DNA from: Helochares maculicollis
Lineage: Eukaryota; Arthropoda; Insecta; Coleoptera; Hydrophilidae
NCBI GenBank assembly: GCA_033557835.1
Contig: JAWQRO010000477.1
Coordinates: 1-38,249, forward strand
Length of the DNA: 38,249 nt
Direction of reading: 5' to 3'
The translations under genes were made by a program, and so were the position numbers. A model generated the notes under the pieces. The model was not told the origin of the DNA and searched no databases. It saw only the letters and a list, made by a program, of their open reading frames with translations. This document shows positions 1 to 11,515 of the stretch, piece after piece; the stretch's first letter is position 1, and every line of letters begins with the position of its first letter.

Positions 1-3000
1 ATATATAAGTGAGAACAGTTTGAAGCTGCGTAGATAAGAATTCGCCCAAAAATGTCAGCAGTATTAGAAGTATACTGGTATTTTAGAATTGCATTAATAA
101 TCACGAATTTATATGAATATGGTCAGTTGTTATCTCTACCGAAACGAAAATAAAACCATTCCCGATTTTACTAAGTACGGTGATATTTTAGCAAGAATCT
201 CCTAAAGCGCATTTTATATAATTTAGGAATGAAATAGCCTCAAAAGGTTTATCATGGACATTGTTATGTAAATTCAATACATAATGTTTTGTGTAATATG
301 TTTCTTCATTTCTTATGAATGTCTGCTTGGATTAAAAAATATGCCCGCCCATTCAAAGCGAAAATGCATTGAAAAGCATATTCCTACTCGGGAATAAAAT
401 GCTTGACATCCAAATCAGGAGTAAGTAAGCTCTTTCTTAAACAATAGCTTAGCCTATTTACTAGCCGAATGGTAAGGCAACAGCTATAAAACAATTTGTA
501 ATGGATTGAATTGAGCAAACGAAATTTTGTAGTACAGTTAAATATGTAAAAACACAAAGATTTGTAGTATAGTAAAAATTCTGTAGGAACGTAGTAAGTT
601 TAATTAGCAATCCAAATTAGTTCGTGTAATGCCCGATTTCTTTTATAAGCTGTTGGCAAAAGCCTCATGTAAATTGTATGTAATTTATTCTTAATTTATT
701 CAACGGCTTTACCTACTCTTTATCGAAAATTTATGTAAAATTTCTTTTTCTCGGTCGTGTGACATTTTGAGCGGTTCCCTAAATAAGAATATCACGACTC
801 CACGACTGCTTAGTAGTTTTGTAATCGCCTTTTATTGACCAACAAATTGAAAATAGGGATATAAAAATGTACCCATTTGGTAAGCAATTGAATTAAAATT
901 CACGGAATTGTTTTTTAAAAACCATTCAATAAGTTTCAGAATTCATTAATTTTGACTACGATTTGGTGGGTTTTAGCAAATTGTTATTGTTTTCCTTGTT
1001 AGTGATTTCCTTATTACTTATTACTTTTCAGAATTTACAAAAAACCCGCTTATACTTCCTTAGTTAGGTAATTTTTAATTAATTTATTTAATTGGACGCA
1101 ATTTCTAAAGATGCCTTACTTTAATTTTGGACAACTACTAGGATGCAAAGCCTGTTTATAATGACTGCTTCAAATACAATATACATTCTTAGTGAATATT
1201 TTTCTCACGAAATTCATGCACAAATAGTCTCAAGGTTCCTTTCAGGAGTCGTTGCTCTGCATAAAAAATTAATTCAAATTATTTTTGCTCAGCTAAGTGT
1301 CAGTTTGCATCGTGCAAACATTTATTTCGTCGGAAGAATTCGCGTTGCAAAACATTTATATTTACATTAAATACTTGCCCAGGTAATGTGTACATACTAA
1401 TTTAACGATAAACTCCAATTAACAGTGTTTTTTTATATACTCATGTCTAGTACTTAGACGTCATGTGAACGTCTGACATGTTTAACAACGTAGCATTTAT
1501 GTAATAGCTACGAACAATTAGACAAACTGGCTGCTATCCGTTAAATAAAATTCTAGTGAAAAAATCAAGTACAGAATAAACATCTTTCAGATTCTTCAGT
1601 TCCATTAAGATAAACACATAGAGTGCGTGTCAATATGCTATATATTATAAAATCAGGATAGAAAAGTTTTATGAAAAAGTCTTCACACCAAGAAACCCGG
1701 CGTTGCCCAATATGAAATATGCGACCTCTAGCAATTGAAATGGGTCAAGTACTCAAAGAACAATTACTTAATAATAAATAATTAAATTTTTCATTTCAGT
1801 TTTGTAATAAATGAGGTGTTGAAAGTAATAGGTGTGCGAGAATTGAAATATTGTTATCATATTTTAGTGGTAACGTTTCAATAAAATTATTTGTAGACGC
1901 ACCTCAATAGTTTCTGCTAGTTAAGGCAGTCTGTTGAGGAGCCGAGTTCTGTTGAAGCGAGTGAGTTTTATCAAGAGACTTGTACAATATTATCAGGAAA
2001 CTTATACAATAAATTACTGCTTTAACTTTAATTATAGCTCACATCTTGATTACAAACTGCTTTTAAATTAATTCCACACTGATTGGGAAAGCTGCGAGAG
2101 ATAAGAAAAGGGCTATTAAATAAATAAATAAATAACGCTATGAGACACCTTAATGATTAATTAAAAACTGGATACTAATTTTGAAAATGTGGCCGATTTC
2201 ACAATCGTATCTTTGTTGAATAATAAGTAGGAGCGCTTAAGCCAAAACACCTGAGACTGCTTGTCGCCTGTGAAAAGAGAAATTCCAATAAAGATGTTGG
2301 TAATTTGACGATAATAATGCGTATGCCGTTCGTTGGTTTATTGTAATGGAAATTGCGGGAGCCGTTAGTTTGTGCTTTTTAAATGAGAATATCCTTTGCA
2401 TCTCGTTTCTGTTTAGAAACTTCAGACCCTTTTCCTCATTCAATCTCAAATTAAGGCTCAAAATAAACGTAAGGATGAGATTTGCACTATTTTCTTAGAA
2501 TAATTTCAAAAGGTTCTGATTGAATTTATTACATCTTGATAATTTGCTCAAGCTTAGTTAACAAGACGCATGGTAGGTATAGATATATAAATTTGGTAAA
2601 TGAAAATAGTGTTTCATGGAGTAGCAAGAGGTAAAGTATGTGCCAATAACAATATGCATATCTAAAAATGTACATAATGCATGCAGTTTATCATATCTGG
2701 TGCGGCTGGTAAGCGTCGTGTCACATCCCATCCTGTTGGTTAACGCTTCGTTGATGCATCCCTTGAGAGTGTCCAATTACTTTGGTATCGCGCGTTTTGA
2801 ATGAAAGTAGCTATCGTTTAAAAATAGATCCATTTAAATAATGCTATTGACCTCAAATCAACATAGAAAATAAAATTGATGGAAACGAGTAAAAACTTTG
2901 CAACTATTTCCGATTGGATGGCGTTTGGTTCCCGTCGCGAAATAAATGACAATGACCTAACCTTTCAGCTATTATTCTACCTTAAATTTATTTGATAGGC

Positions 3001-3927
3001 AGCCCTATTTTTCATCACGTTTCACAATAGAATTGAAGCTAATTGATTGGTTATTTCCGGCATATATAGTCAATCAATTGATAAGTATGATGTGGTGGTA
3101 TTGGAGGTAATCTGGTTTTAGTAGATTGGAGAATTGACCAAGCATGTACTTTTAATTTTTATGTCTAAATTCTTCCTGTTAATCTGACGAAACGTGTTGT
3201 ATCAAAGCTTGAACATTGACATTCTCAATGTAAAGTTCTTGGTATACAACCAAGTTGCTTAGAGTCTGAGAAATTCATCTTATGATGGTGAAGGCGGCAA
3301 GCAGTCTCACGTGTTAGCATTTGGTATCCGATTACATATGGGCCTGTCATTTTATAAATGATGTCAAACATTCTGTGTTTGTTGTATAAATTAATTTAAT
3401 GGCTAGATTATGATTATATTGAAATTTGAAATAGGTACAAGCATCGTTTAACGAGAAGAGAAAACAATTTTGATATGCTGGTAAGAGTTTTTGTTATGCT
3501 GGTAAGTTGCGGTATAGTCTGAAAATGTGCTATTTTAAGAACAATTCAGCATATGTTTTGGGTTGAATATCTTATTAACACGCACAATCTTTCTTGGGGC
3601 TACAAAAAATCGCTCTCTTAGCAAGAACAAAGCAAATTAATTTCGAGTGTAAAGGCTATTAGTAATTTTACTGTAGCCTGGGGTCACTATTGTTATTATG
3701 ACTGAATGCATAGATAGGTAGAGTTCAAAGTCTGGATAGGTGATAACTAAAATAAATAATGCAGTTTCAAATTTAGTACCCACTTAGGTACTCGATTTGC
3801 TTCAAGTGACAAATCAAAAAATTTTTATCTTTCAAAACCCGTTCTTCAGCATGCTCTGAACAGCGAGCGCAACAATGAGGAAGAAAACAGGTAATCTCGA
3901 ACGACCTAAAGGCGCTTAGGTACTTAC
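1..3927. other. Gene-poor stretch, no supported gene
   Basis: AT-rich sequence with only short, unrelated open frames on either strand. A (TAAA)n run sits at 2117-2135. Parts of 600-830 and 2680-3110 are less AT-biased and look non-repetitive, so they might be regulatory, but nothing specific supports this. If the signal-peptide exon at 3990..3928 is real, this stretch would be its first intron or hold its later exons. I looked for acceptor-flanked coding sequence on minus and found none that convinced me. Confidence 0.4.
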
Positions 3928-3990
3928 CTCGCCGCAGTGGATGCAGTAAACCAGGAGAGGTATAACCAATAACTTATACAAACAACTCAT
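3928..3990 (-). CDS. Probable first coding exon of a secreted or membrane protein (signal peptide), partial gene
   Basis: On the minus strand an ATG at 3990 opens a 21-codon frame, MSCLYKLLVIPLLVYCIHCG then Glu. It runs straight into a consensus donor, GAG|GTAAGT, with exon end 3928 in phase 0. The peptide is a textbook signal sequence: short polar start with one Lys, a hydrophobic core (LLVIPLLVY) and a small/polar end suited to cleavage. The exon is richer in GC than its surroundings, and the ATG lies in an AACAATGAG context. No downstream exon was recognised between 3927 and the left edge, so the product is unknown; later exons may lie outside the window. A chance match cannot be excluded. 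Confidence 0.45.
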
Positions 3991-6900
3991 TGTTAATATA
4001 ATTAAAAATAATAATTCCGAAATGTTTTTTTATTTTTAATTTATAGCCACCCACTGTTTGGGCCCGCTGCACTTCTAAGTTTGGAAGATAATACACTCAT
4101 CTGAGACTGTTTGCAGTTTTTATGTTTGCATTGTTTTTATCTACATCACACACGATTATATTATTTACTCAGTGATTTTTCTGCACATTTGATTGATTAC
4201 AAAGAAACCACATTACTCTAATATTATTAATAAGGCTGTCTATATATTTAAAATAAAACGAACACCGTGAACCAAAATACTGATTAAAATTATTTATCGA
4301 GTTGTGTATACATACGAACACACGTGTGTTTTGGATCGAATGTACGAGCTCTGAGCTGTTCCATTCAGAGCGTTAAAACGTACTAGTGAACTTGCATGTT
4401 GTGAGGAGACTTCACAGCTAGAGTGTTCATTCAGAGTTATGATGTTGAACTTCTTTGTCCCGATAGTACCACTCGTGCTCTCCCATCTCTCTTGCATAGC
4501 AGCCCCTAGCTCAGTATGCTGAGGGTTAGATTGCATTCTATGGGACGAATGATGAAAATAGTGCAAAGAAGCAAATAAAAAATATGCCCCGATAATAATT
4601 TTCACGCCAAAATATGCGTCAATCTAAAGCGGATATCAACAATTTCATTCATAATTCAGTGCAGATGTCAGAAGTCAAAGTGTCTTAATTTTTAATTAAA
4701 TTAGTGTTGCGCTAACATGCGATTTATATTTACCACATAATATTACACCAGTGATGTAGCAAATTATGCCACGCAAAAAATTTACACTCATTAAATTATG
4801 GTCGCCTTGACAGATCTGCGTACAATAACAGCGCTAATAAAATAATGAATCACAACTCGACATACTTTTTTGAATTAAACACACATTTAACAAATAGAAT
4901 TTTTGAGGTCATTTTTAAGAACAGATATCTGCAAATTGTTTGTGTATTTATAGACATAAAAAGCTTTATCTATTTTTATTTTATGTTTGTCTGCAAATAT
5001 TTTTATTTAGGCGCCAGCACACCCAGTTAATTGTTAATTTGGACAAAAAATTACTGTTAAGTTGCTTTGAACCGTTTTTCTTTCAACAGCCTTTCTACCA
5101 GCTTTCTGGTGTCCATCAATCCAATTTTTCTCAATTAACCATTTCCATGTAGTCACACTTATAAGATGAAAAGACATACACATTAGTACTAATAGGAATA
5201 CAGTATTTTGTAGTATCTGAATGCAATTTGCAGAATATTTCTATGAGCTTGGTTATTTACTGTAAAGAAAAATATATATGGTCTCAGTCAGATAAACTAA
5301 CTATAGTGTAAAAGCATTAACATTGTTTCGTTAGAGCTACCATGCCCGAAATAAAAGAAGGGAGAAGTGATTACTTATAGACTTTTATTAATTTGATATT
5401 TAGTGGAATGAGCTATAACCATCACTTACGTTATGACATAAATTTTGCACGGCAACCTCTAAAGACTGCGGTTGGTGCAACCATGTCGGTATGAAAAATA
5501 CTATTTAAAAACAGTTATAAAAGCGTTACCTCCTCAAATCAAATTAACCAAGAACCAAAAAGATAGAAAAAGTTAAAAACCAACGTTTTTACGTTAAAAA
5601 GCGCTAGCTCATCGTAACCCTTGTAAGTTCATATGGTAATTTACGATAAGTAAGGTAAAATGCCAATCGGTCAAATACTGAACGTGTGAATAGTTTAAAG
5701 CGCTTTTCTTATAAAAAAAGAAAACTTTAGAATAATAGTCAGATGCAGGTCATCCGAAATATTATCCGTCGTCACTTCACTCAGCTTCACACTAACAGAC
5801 ACTCAATAATAAATTATTAGCGAAATTACTTTAAGTTGTCCTAACTTTAAATCGTGTGATTCAATTCGATAGACTCAGAATGGTCTTCTGTTGATTGGTA
5901 AATTAAAATTGAATTTGAACACAAAAATTAAATTATTCACAAGGACGTTATTTTCCAACATCAAAAAACTCTTTAGTTCTGCCTCCAGCACAACTGATTC
6001 GAGCTTCACGCTCAGTTGAGAGCGTCATGCTAAGCTTTTAAAATCTAGAGACAATCCGCTATTAATACCGTCAACTAAGATCTTTCACGCTTAGAAGCAA
6101 TACATTTTGAAATTGATAGTCAGAAGCTGAGGGAAAAAGGTGAAATCTACATTAAATTGCAATTTATAGTTCAAAATTAGAACTTATAAGAAGGGTATGA
6201 AGCAAAATTTTAAATGCAAAGAAATCAGAATGCAGACAAATACTAGAACGTCAAGAAAAAAATATTATTTTGTACTGCACATATTAAAAATCTGAAATGT
6301 CTCCACTCAACATTCCCTTATAAATATATGTACGACATAAAAGTACCTGAGATTAATAACAATAAACCTACAAACACTTACATGAGTTTCAAAACGAAAA
6401 GCAAAAGTTTTAATATTCATAATCAACACTAACGTCAATGTCTATATTTAACACATTAATGTACAGTATAAAAATATATATATATACTCTTAACTAGTCT
6501 GCAATATGGAATACTTGATATTACCATTTACGAAGGCTTGAATTTTAAAATGTGAACTCATAACTAAAGGAAGGGTCTATTTTTAAAATATAAATTCATA
6601 GCTAAAAAATGAAATTTATGACGGTAAAGTCCCACTTTCAGTTTTTAAAATTACACAGAACTATTTGTTATTGCTATATTTACCATATTTAGCATTTTTG
6701 TAATATTTTTGTCATTTATTCCAAAGCCTACTAAAATTTGAATTTTTAAAATTATAAAAATAGCACTTCCCGTGCTCCAATCATGTTAAATATTTGTATC
6801 TGCAAGTTTTATATGATAATTAAGATTAAGTGCTCGAAATTTCAATTGAATAGCTTAATTTTAAAGACTACTTTACTAGAAAAAATTTCAAAACTGTGTA

Positions 6901-8618
6901 GGTAAGCGGGTACTTCCGGTGGTCCTACATGCCTCAAAAGTTGATACGGATTTTGCGATAATGACCGTATACCAAATTTCATTGCTCCAGCTCATACGGT
7001 TTAGCCGCTATTGTGTTTACATACACACACACACACAGACAACATGCCAAAATGGAGGTCGAATTTTTTCATGATCCCAATATCTTCCCTTTACTATACT
7101 TCGTATACTATACGGGAATGTAAAAATGAATAATAAATGTAGTGTATTCATGAAATACTTCCATATTTTGATTTTGTCACCGGAGTATCAATAGTCAAAA
7201 CTTGTCTGGTAACTTTATATTTTTTTGGAATACATACAAGTCCTAAATGTACTTAAAACTTGGAAATACTAGCAGAAAAAGGCAACTTGGTCGGGATCTT
7301 ATTAACATGAAACACTTCACGGTTTCTGTCAATTTTCACAATAATTCTGTTCTTCTACAGTAGTTTTCGTTTGAAAAAAAATAATGCGATAAAATTCCCC
7401 GCAAAAGCGGGTTTGTTAGTACAAAGTTCGCCATGTTTGAAGTGTCGAAAAAAAGTTGCTTACACTTTGATGACTCGAACCAAACTGATAAATTGAATAT
7501 ACAGATTTAGCAGTTTCACTCTCCCCAGATGCACACAAATAAACAAAAATGCGCCGTGTGCAAATTTATTCACACATTATTGATATATGAAAAATGTATA
7601 TACACAATATCGATATTTCCTGTACTCAGATGTTTATGAATCTGAGCTTAATTGAATTTTTTAAAGTCAGATAGCTTATGCTTTTGTTGTTGATCGCAAA
7701 CTAAATGGCAACACTCTTTTTTGAGTTTCGAGTTCATTTAAAGCAAATTAATGCGTTTTTAAACTTGTTTTATTTAACTCCGATCGAGTGTGTTGTTTTA
7801 TGCCAAATATTGATCTAAAAATATTAGAACTGACTCCTTTGAATAACAAAATGGGATAATTAACTGCAATTGGGATACGAATTTTTTATTATACATTCCA
7901 TATTTTCCATATTAATATATTTATTTTATTTTCGTAAATATATAATCCCTGAGATATTAACACAAAAAAGGCGATATCTTTCGGTTACGAACCAAATAGT
8001 TTCATTGCTATTTGACCAAGGTGAATTGTTGTGCTAGGCGAGTCAAAGAATCCCTTCTAAAAATTGTCCACGCCAATCAACATTATTTTATTTCTTGGAG
8101 TTAGTTATTAGTTTTCAGGAGCTTAAGATAAGTGTAGGATCAGATTAAAAGTCAATTAACTCATTTAATTAGACAGTTTTTCGTTAATGCTATCAATATA
8201 CATAAATAATAAAGCAGTATTTGCTCTTTTATATTTGATTCTTTAGCCTCTTTTTACATCTTTTATCATTTTATGTTGGTTTTCTCGTTTCTTTTGCTTA
8301 TGTCTTTTGATAGTAGCAATTCATTATTGTATTGTTTTTAATGTTATTATTTTACTGGTTTCAGATTTTTTGTTAGGATTGAATAACGCGCGAGAACTAT
8401 TTATTATCCTGTATTTTTTATTAGATAAAATGCTTCTGATTGGCAATTATTTGATGGAAAACTGAATTGTGCTCTAAATCAGCATCAAAGATTTAGGTGT
8501 CTACTTGTTTTTGTGGAGCTGTTTTGGTTTACTTTATGCTTCGAAAATTGTTTTCTTTGAAGATTTTATAATTTTTTTATAAAGAAAACTTTAATTTTTT
8601 CTAAGAAATCTAAGATTG
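3991..8618. other. Long gene-poor stretch
   Basis: No supported gene. The interval 4290-4620 is less AT-rich and more complex than its flanks; it lies 5' of the minus-strand signal-peptide exon and could hold its promoter or 5' UTR, which is inference only. A repeat-like tail lies at about 6890-7130 (separate entry). The rest is AT-rich with short random frames. Confidence 0.4.
6893..7130. repeat. Probable interspersed-repeat remnant with a CA microsatellite
   Basis: The stretch contains ACCAAATTTCATTGCTCCAG, then text near 'AGCCGCTATTGTGTTTACAT' running into (AC)n at about 7021-7036, then a segment ending in TATACTTCGTATACTATACG. Phrases such as 'accaaatttcattg ... agccgctattgtgtttacacacacac' are commonly seen in insect transposable-element tails. 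Its base composition is less AT-biased than both flanks. I cannot name the element class or find its other end. Confidence 0.4.
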
Positions 8619-8712
8619 TGGCACGAAGTTAGCGCAACTGTTAAAAGCCGAAATTACCGTGATGATCTCCAACCTTTGATAGAAGCTGGAACTGTAGGAA
8701 GAAGAAGAAGAT
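8619..8712 (+). mobile_element. Possible degenerate retrotransposon coding fragment
   Basis: A 31-codon open stretch on plus reads WHEVSATVKSRNYRDDLQ followed by a Leu-Ile-Glu-Ala run and an Arg-rich GRRRRY end. The style (Trp, Arg-Asn-Tyr-Arg, then a basic tail) recalls terminal pieces of insect LINE proteins. It has no start codon, no splice context and no continuation. It sits about 210 bp beyond the 3' end of the LIM cluster and is not part of it. Confidence 0.2.
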
Positions 8713-8851
8713 ATAAAAATCATTTAGCTAAAAATTTTAGGTAAAATATTTTCACAGTGGTGAGTATCTTAAGCACATCAACATTATTGTATAGAGATAC
8801 CTCTTATGATTTTGACATCATCTGGATAGTTAAATGTTATTATATCAAAAA

Positions 8852-8857
8852 TTTATT
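8852..8857 (-). terminator. Polyadenylation signal AATAAA for the leftmost LIM gene
   Basis: A canonical AATAAA on the minus strand lies 67 nt past the stop codon at 8924, a suitable place for 3' end formation of the adjacent minus-strand LIM gene. Confidence 0.45.
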
Positions 8858-8923
8858 ATATCAGTTAAATAAAATCAATAATAATAGAACAATCTATCGC
8901 ATTGTTTATAATAGAGTATTGTA

Positions 8924-9481
8924 TCACTGAGATCCGCATTTTTTGCAAATTAATTTATCATTTTCAATATCGAATTCATCCGTAATTTGGGCACCACACA
9001 CTGAGCATTTAAAACAATCAGCATGATAGCTATTTCCCATCGCTTCCACTACTTTTCCTTTAAGAGGTTTTCCACATATCTTACATTTAGGCACAAACTT
9101 TTCCATAAAGCAATCTTCGCACAACATTACAGTATTCACTTCTTTAAAGCCCCCTTTTTTCAGAGGTTTCTTGCACATCCCGCAAACGAAACACTGGACA
9201 TGCCAGAACTTCCCTCCTACCTGCACCATAGTGTCCTTTATGGGCTTCCCGCATTTGTGGCATGTTTCTGCAGTTTTGGCAATATAGCAGTCTTGGCAAT
9301 AAAGTTCGCCCTGAAAAAATTGAAATTTGTCTTCGATTTTTTTGTTACACTTTGAACACTTGAAGCAATCGGGATGATAGTTCTTTCCCTGGACCTTCTT
9401 TAGTTTATCTTTAATTTCCTTTTTGCACTTAACGCAAAATAGTGCCCGATTTTCATTTTCGTAAAGCGATGAAGTTGCCAT
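8924..9481 (-). CDS. LIM-only protein, three paxillin-type LIM domains (equivalent to LIM2-LIM4 of its neighbours)
   Basis: A single-exon frame of 185 residues from the first ATG (MATSSLYENENRALFC...). The frame is open 38 codons further upstream, but only to a GTG, so I start at 9481. Three double zinc-finger LIM domains follow the C-x2-C ... H-x2-C-x2-C-x2-C ... C-x2-C plan at about residues 16-65, 74-124 and 133-182; all zinc ligands are present. By position-specific residues they match the second, third and fourth LIM domains of the two four-LIM genes to the right; the first, with its HPDHF zinc-ligand variant, is missing. LIM domains are protein-protein adaptors, often at actin and adhesion sites. 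No LD motifs, catalytic domain or nuclear signal are seen. The next gene upstream stops only about 160 bp from this ATG, so co-transcription or an unrecognised 5' exon are possible. Confidence 0.85.
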   Translation of the reverse strand: MATSSLYENENRALFCVKCKKEIKDKLKKVQGKNYHPDCFKCSKCNKKIEDKFQFFQGELYCQDCYIAKTAETCHKCGKPIKDTMVQVGGKFWHVQCFVCGMCKKPLKKGGFKEVNTVMLCEDCFMEKFVPKCKICGKPLKGKVVEAMGNSYHADCFKCSVCGAQITDEFDIENDKLICKKCGSQ

Positions 9482-9641
9482 TTGTAATTTCTTCTTTGCA
9501 GTTTGATTAGGGATAGGAATACTTTTCGTTTGATATTTTATTATTTTATCACCCTGAACTAATATAGGAAAAGCGTGTATGTGTTCTTTACGCACCTCTG
9601 TTTGAGTTTGTGCTGCTTATTCTAAATAGGCTCTCCATTTG

Positions 9642-10241
9642 CTATTGAAATACAATGTTGTGCACATGTCGATTGTTTACATTGCTTAATTTCCATTTTT
9701 TGTAACAGTTTTCACAAATCATTTTTCCGCCAATTTCTGAAAAACTTATATTCATCAGTGAAGCTTTGCAAATGGAACACTTGAAGCACTTTGGATGGAA
9801 AAATTTATCCATGCATCGAATTATTTCTCCTTTGACCAATACTCCGCATACGAAACATTTTCCAGATTTCAATTTAAAATAACAGTCTTCACAGTATGGT
9901 TCGTCATTTATATTTCGACATTTGTCAGAAATAATATTTTTACATTTAGTGCATCTGAAACATTCTGGGTGATAATATCTGTCAAGAAAACTTATCGCCT
10001 TTCCTTGAATTTGAAATTTGCAAACGTGACAAAGTGTCACATCTGATAAGTAAGTCTTAGCGCATTCTTCACAGTATGGCTGATTTAGATAATCAATTTG
10101 AAAAGAATTTTTAATAATCTTTTTACACTTAACGCAGATGAAGTGCTCCGTATGATATGCTTTACCGAAGGCTTTAATCGACGTTTCTTTTGGTTTAATT
10201 TCTTGGCCACACGTTGCGCATCTTAAAATTTCTCCGGGCAT
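9642..10241 (-). CDS. LIM-only protein, three paxillin-type LIM domains (equivalent to LIM1-LIM3)
   Basis: An intronless 199-residue protein beginning MPGEILRCATCG. LIM domains lie at about residues 8-60, 71-120 and 129-179. The first has His rather than Cys as fourth zinc ligand (HTEHFIC), a variant also seen in paxillin-family first and last LIM domains. The third ends CENCYKKWK and is followed by a 20-residue tail rich in Asn, His and Val with no fourth LIM domain, unlike the two genes to its right. The coding sequence has no stop, frameshift or lost ligand, so it looks functional. It lies between two co-oriented paralogues, 82 bp from the one on the right and about 160 bp from the ATG of the one on the left. 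A role as a cytoskeletal or scaffold adaptor is a family-level inference. Confidence 0.87.
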   Translation of the reverse strand: MPGEILRCATCGQEIKPKETSIKAFGKAYHTEHFICVKCKKIIKNSFQIDYLNQPYCEECAKTYLSDVTLCHVCKFQIQGKAISFLDRYYHPECFRCTKCKNIISDKCRNINDEPYCEDCYFKLKSGKCFVCGVLVKGEIIRCMDKFFHPKCFKCSICKASLMNISFSEIGGKMICENCYKKWKLSNVNNRHVHNIVFQ

Positions 10242-10323
10242 TTTCCTTGTTTAAGTCATTTTATTGTCATGTAATGAAACGAAGAATTTTGACAAATAAC
10301 GAAAATAAGCCGCAACTTCTTCT

Positions 10324-11061
10324 TCATTCCTTTAGTGAGCACTTTTTGCAAACTGGCTGACCATTTACTTCGGAAAACTGAGAGTCATCGGTTATTTTTG
10401 CGCCGCACTTGACGCATCTAAAACAATCTAAATGCCAGGTTGCACCGAGTGCTTGAATGACAGGGCCAGTTAAAATTGGTTTTCCACAAATTTTACACTT
10501 TGGACCAAACTTTTCTCTATAGCAAGGTTCGCAAACTATGCTTTTTTCATGTATTTTAAAAGGCGTGTCTAAGAGGGATTTCTTACAAAACGTACATTTG
10601 AAGCATTCCACGTGAAAGATATGCCCGGCTGTATTGATTATTTCATCTTTCACCATTTTGCCGCAAACAAAACAGTTGCCAGACATTTGGCTTAAGAAAC
10701 ATGTTTCGCAGTATGGTTTTCCTTCAATTAATTGGAATTTTCCTTCAATTACCTTCTTGCACTTTGTGCACTTGAAACATTGGGGGTGATACAAATTTTG
10801 ATCTATTTTCATGATTTTTGTTCCCATGGGGATTTCTTTCTTGCACTCCGCGCAGTACACGGTTTTTTTGAGAAATTTTTTTGCGCAGTCCAAGCAATAA
10901 GGTTGGTTGTTGTCGTCGACTTGGAATTGACCAGGTATTTTCTTCTTGCATTTTACGCAAAGGAAATGATCTGGATGAAATTTTTTGCCAAGAGCATAAA
11001 CCGCTTCGTTTTTAATCTCTTTCTTGCAAACATCACAAATCAGTACTTCTTCTTCTTTCAT
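10324..11061 (-). CDS. LIM-only protein with four paxillin-type LIM domains
   Basis: An intronless 245-residue protein starting MKEEEVLICDVCKKEI. Four LIM domains fill almost the whole chain: about 9-59, 70-121, 130-180 and 189-241. LIM1 carries the HPDHFLC variant with His as fourth ligand; LIM2-LIM4 use Cys. The order and spacing recall the C-terminal four-LIM block of paxillin, Hic-5 and leupaxin, but the N-terminal LD (leucine-aspartate) motifs that bind focal-adhesion partners are absent, so this is a LIM-only derivative. It is probably the complete form from which the two shorter neighbours derive. It faces the plus-strand four-LIM gene across a 454-bp spacer, so the two may share a promoter region. 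Function is inferred only as an adaptor. Confidence 0.88.
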   Translation of the reverse strand: MKEEEVLICDVCKKEIKNEAVYALGKKFHPDHFLCVKCKKKIPGQFQVDDNNQPYCLDCAKKFLKKTVYCAECKKEIPMGTKIMKIDQNLYHPQCFKCTKCKKVIEGKFQLIEGKPYCETCFLSQMSGNCFVCGKMVKDEIINTAGHIFHVECFKCTFCKKSLLDTPFKIHEKSIVCEPCYREKFGPKCKICGKPILTGPVIQALGATWHLDCFRCVKCGAKITDDSQFSEVNGQPVCKKCSLKE

Positions 11062-11346
11062 GTTTAGCTAATGATTTTTATTGTATGTTTATTATGGATA
11101 ATAAATTGCGAGTCCTTAGTTAATTTTATTTGTGTACAACAATGGCAACTTAAAATTTGGAAAATACAGATGTTTTGACGGGTTTCTTAAAATATTTCTT
11201 CTTTACATTCGACAATTATTACATTGGATAATGTGCTGCAAAATAAGGCAACATGATGTATAGTCTTCGATACAAGCGCTTTTGGTTTCATCTAATAGTT
11301 TTAGATATTTTACGGAAGGTATGCTCCCTATATAATAGAGCGTATG

Positions 11347-11377
11347 TATAAAGCCAGAAGAAGATACTAGGTCTCAC
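11347..11377 (+). promoter_or_regulatory. Candidate core promoter of the plus-strand LIM gene (TATA plus initiator)
   Basis: TATAAA at 11347-11352 is followed at the usual ~30-bp distance by a TCACTT initiator-like motif with its A at 11376. This would give a 5' UTR of about 140 nt before the ATG at 11516. It lies in the 454-bp spacer (11062-11515) between the two divergent four-LIM genes. No comparable TATA was found for the minus-strand partner. Confidence 0.4.
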
Positions 11378-11515
11378 TTATATACGAGATGAATAAGAAA
11401 TATGAAAAATCTAATGACTTACACATCCCTGATTAGAACTGCGTTCTTTTGTTCGCACAATAATCTATCATAGTGACGTTACTGCTGAAATTATAAAAAA
11501 TTTTCAATTATTATA

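Noticed and set aside
2558..2776. Minus-strand 72-codon frame with several Cys, tested as a later exon of the signal-peptide gene
   Set aside because: No convincing acceptor or donor and no domain pattern; composition is that of the surrounding DNA.
4294..4605. Minus-strand 103-codon frame
   Set aside because: No family resemblance or splice support. It may be transcribed as 5' leader of the 3990 exon, but nothing shows it is translated.
5431..5493. Short minus-strand frame (FFIPTWLHQPQSLEVAVQ...) ending at a GTAAGT donor, faintly Ig-like
   Set aside because: Only about 23 codons, with a weak acceptor and no Ig cysteine; no neighbouring exons. A chance open frame is more likely.
9482..9595. 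N-terminal extension of the leftmost LIM protein beginning at GTG
   Set aside because: GTG is not a normal start in animals; the extension has no LIM similarity.
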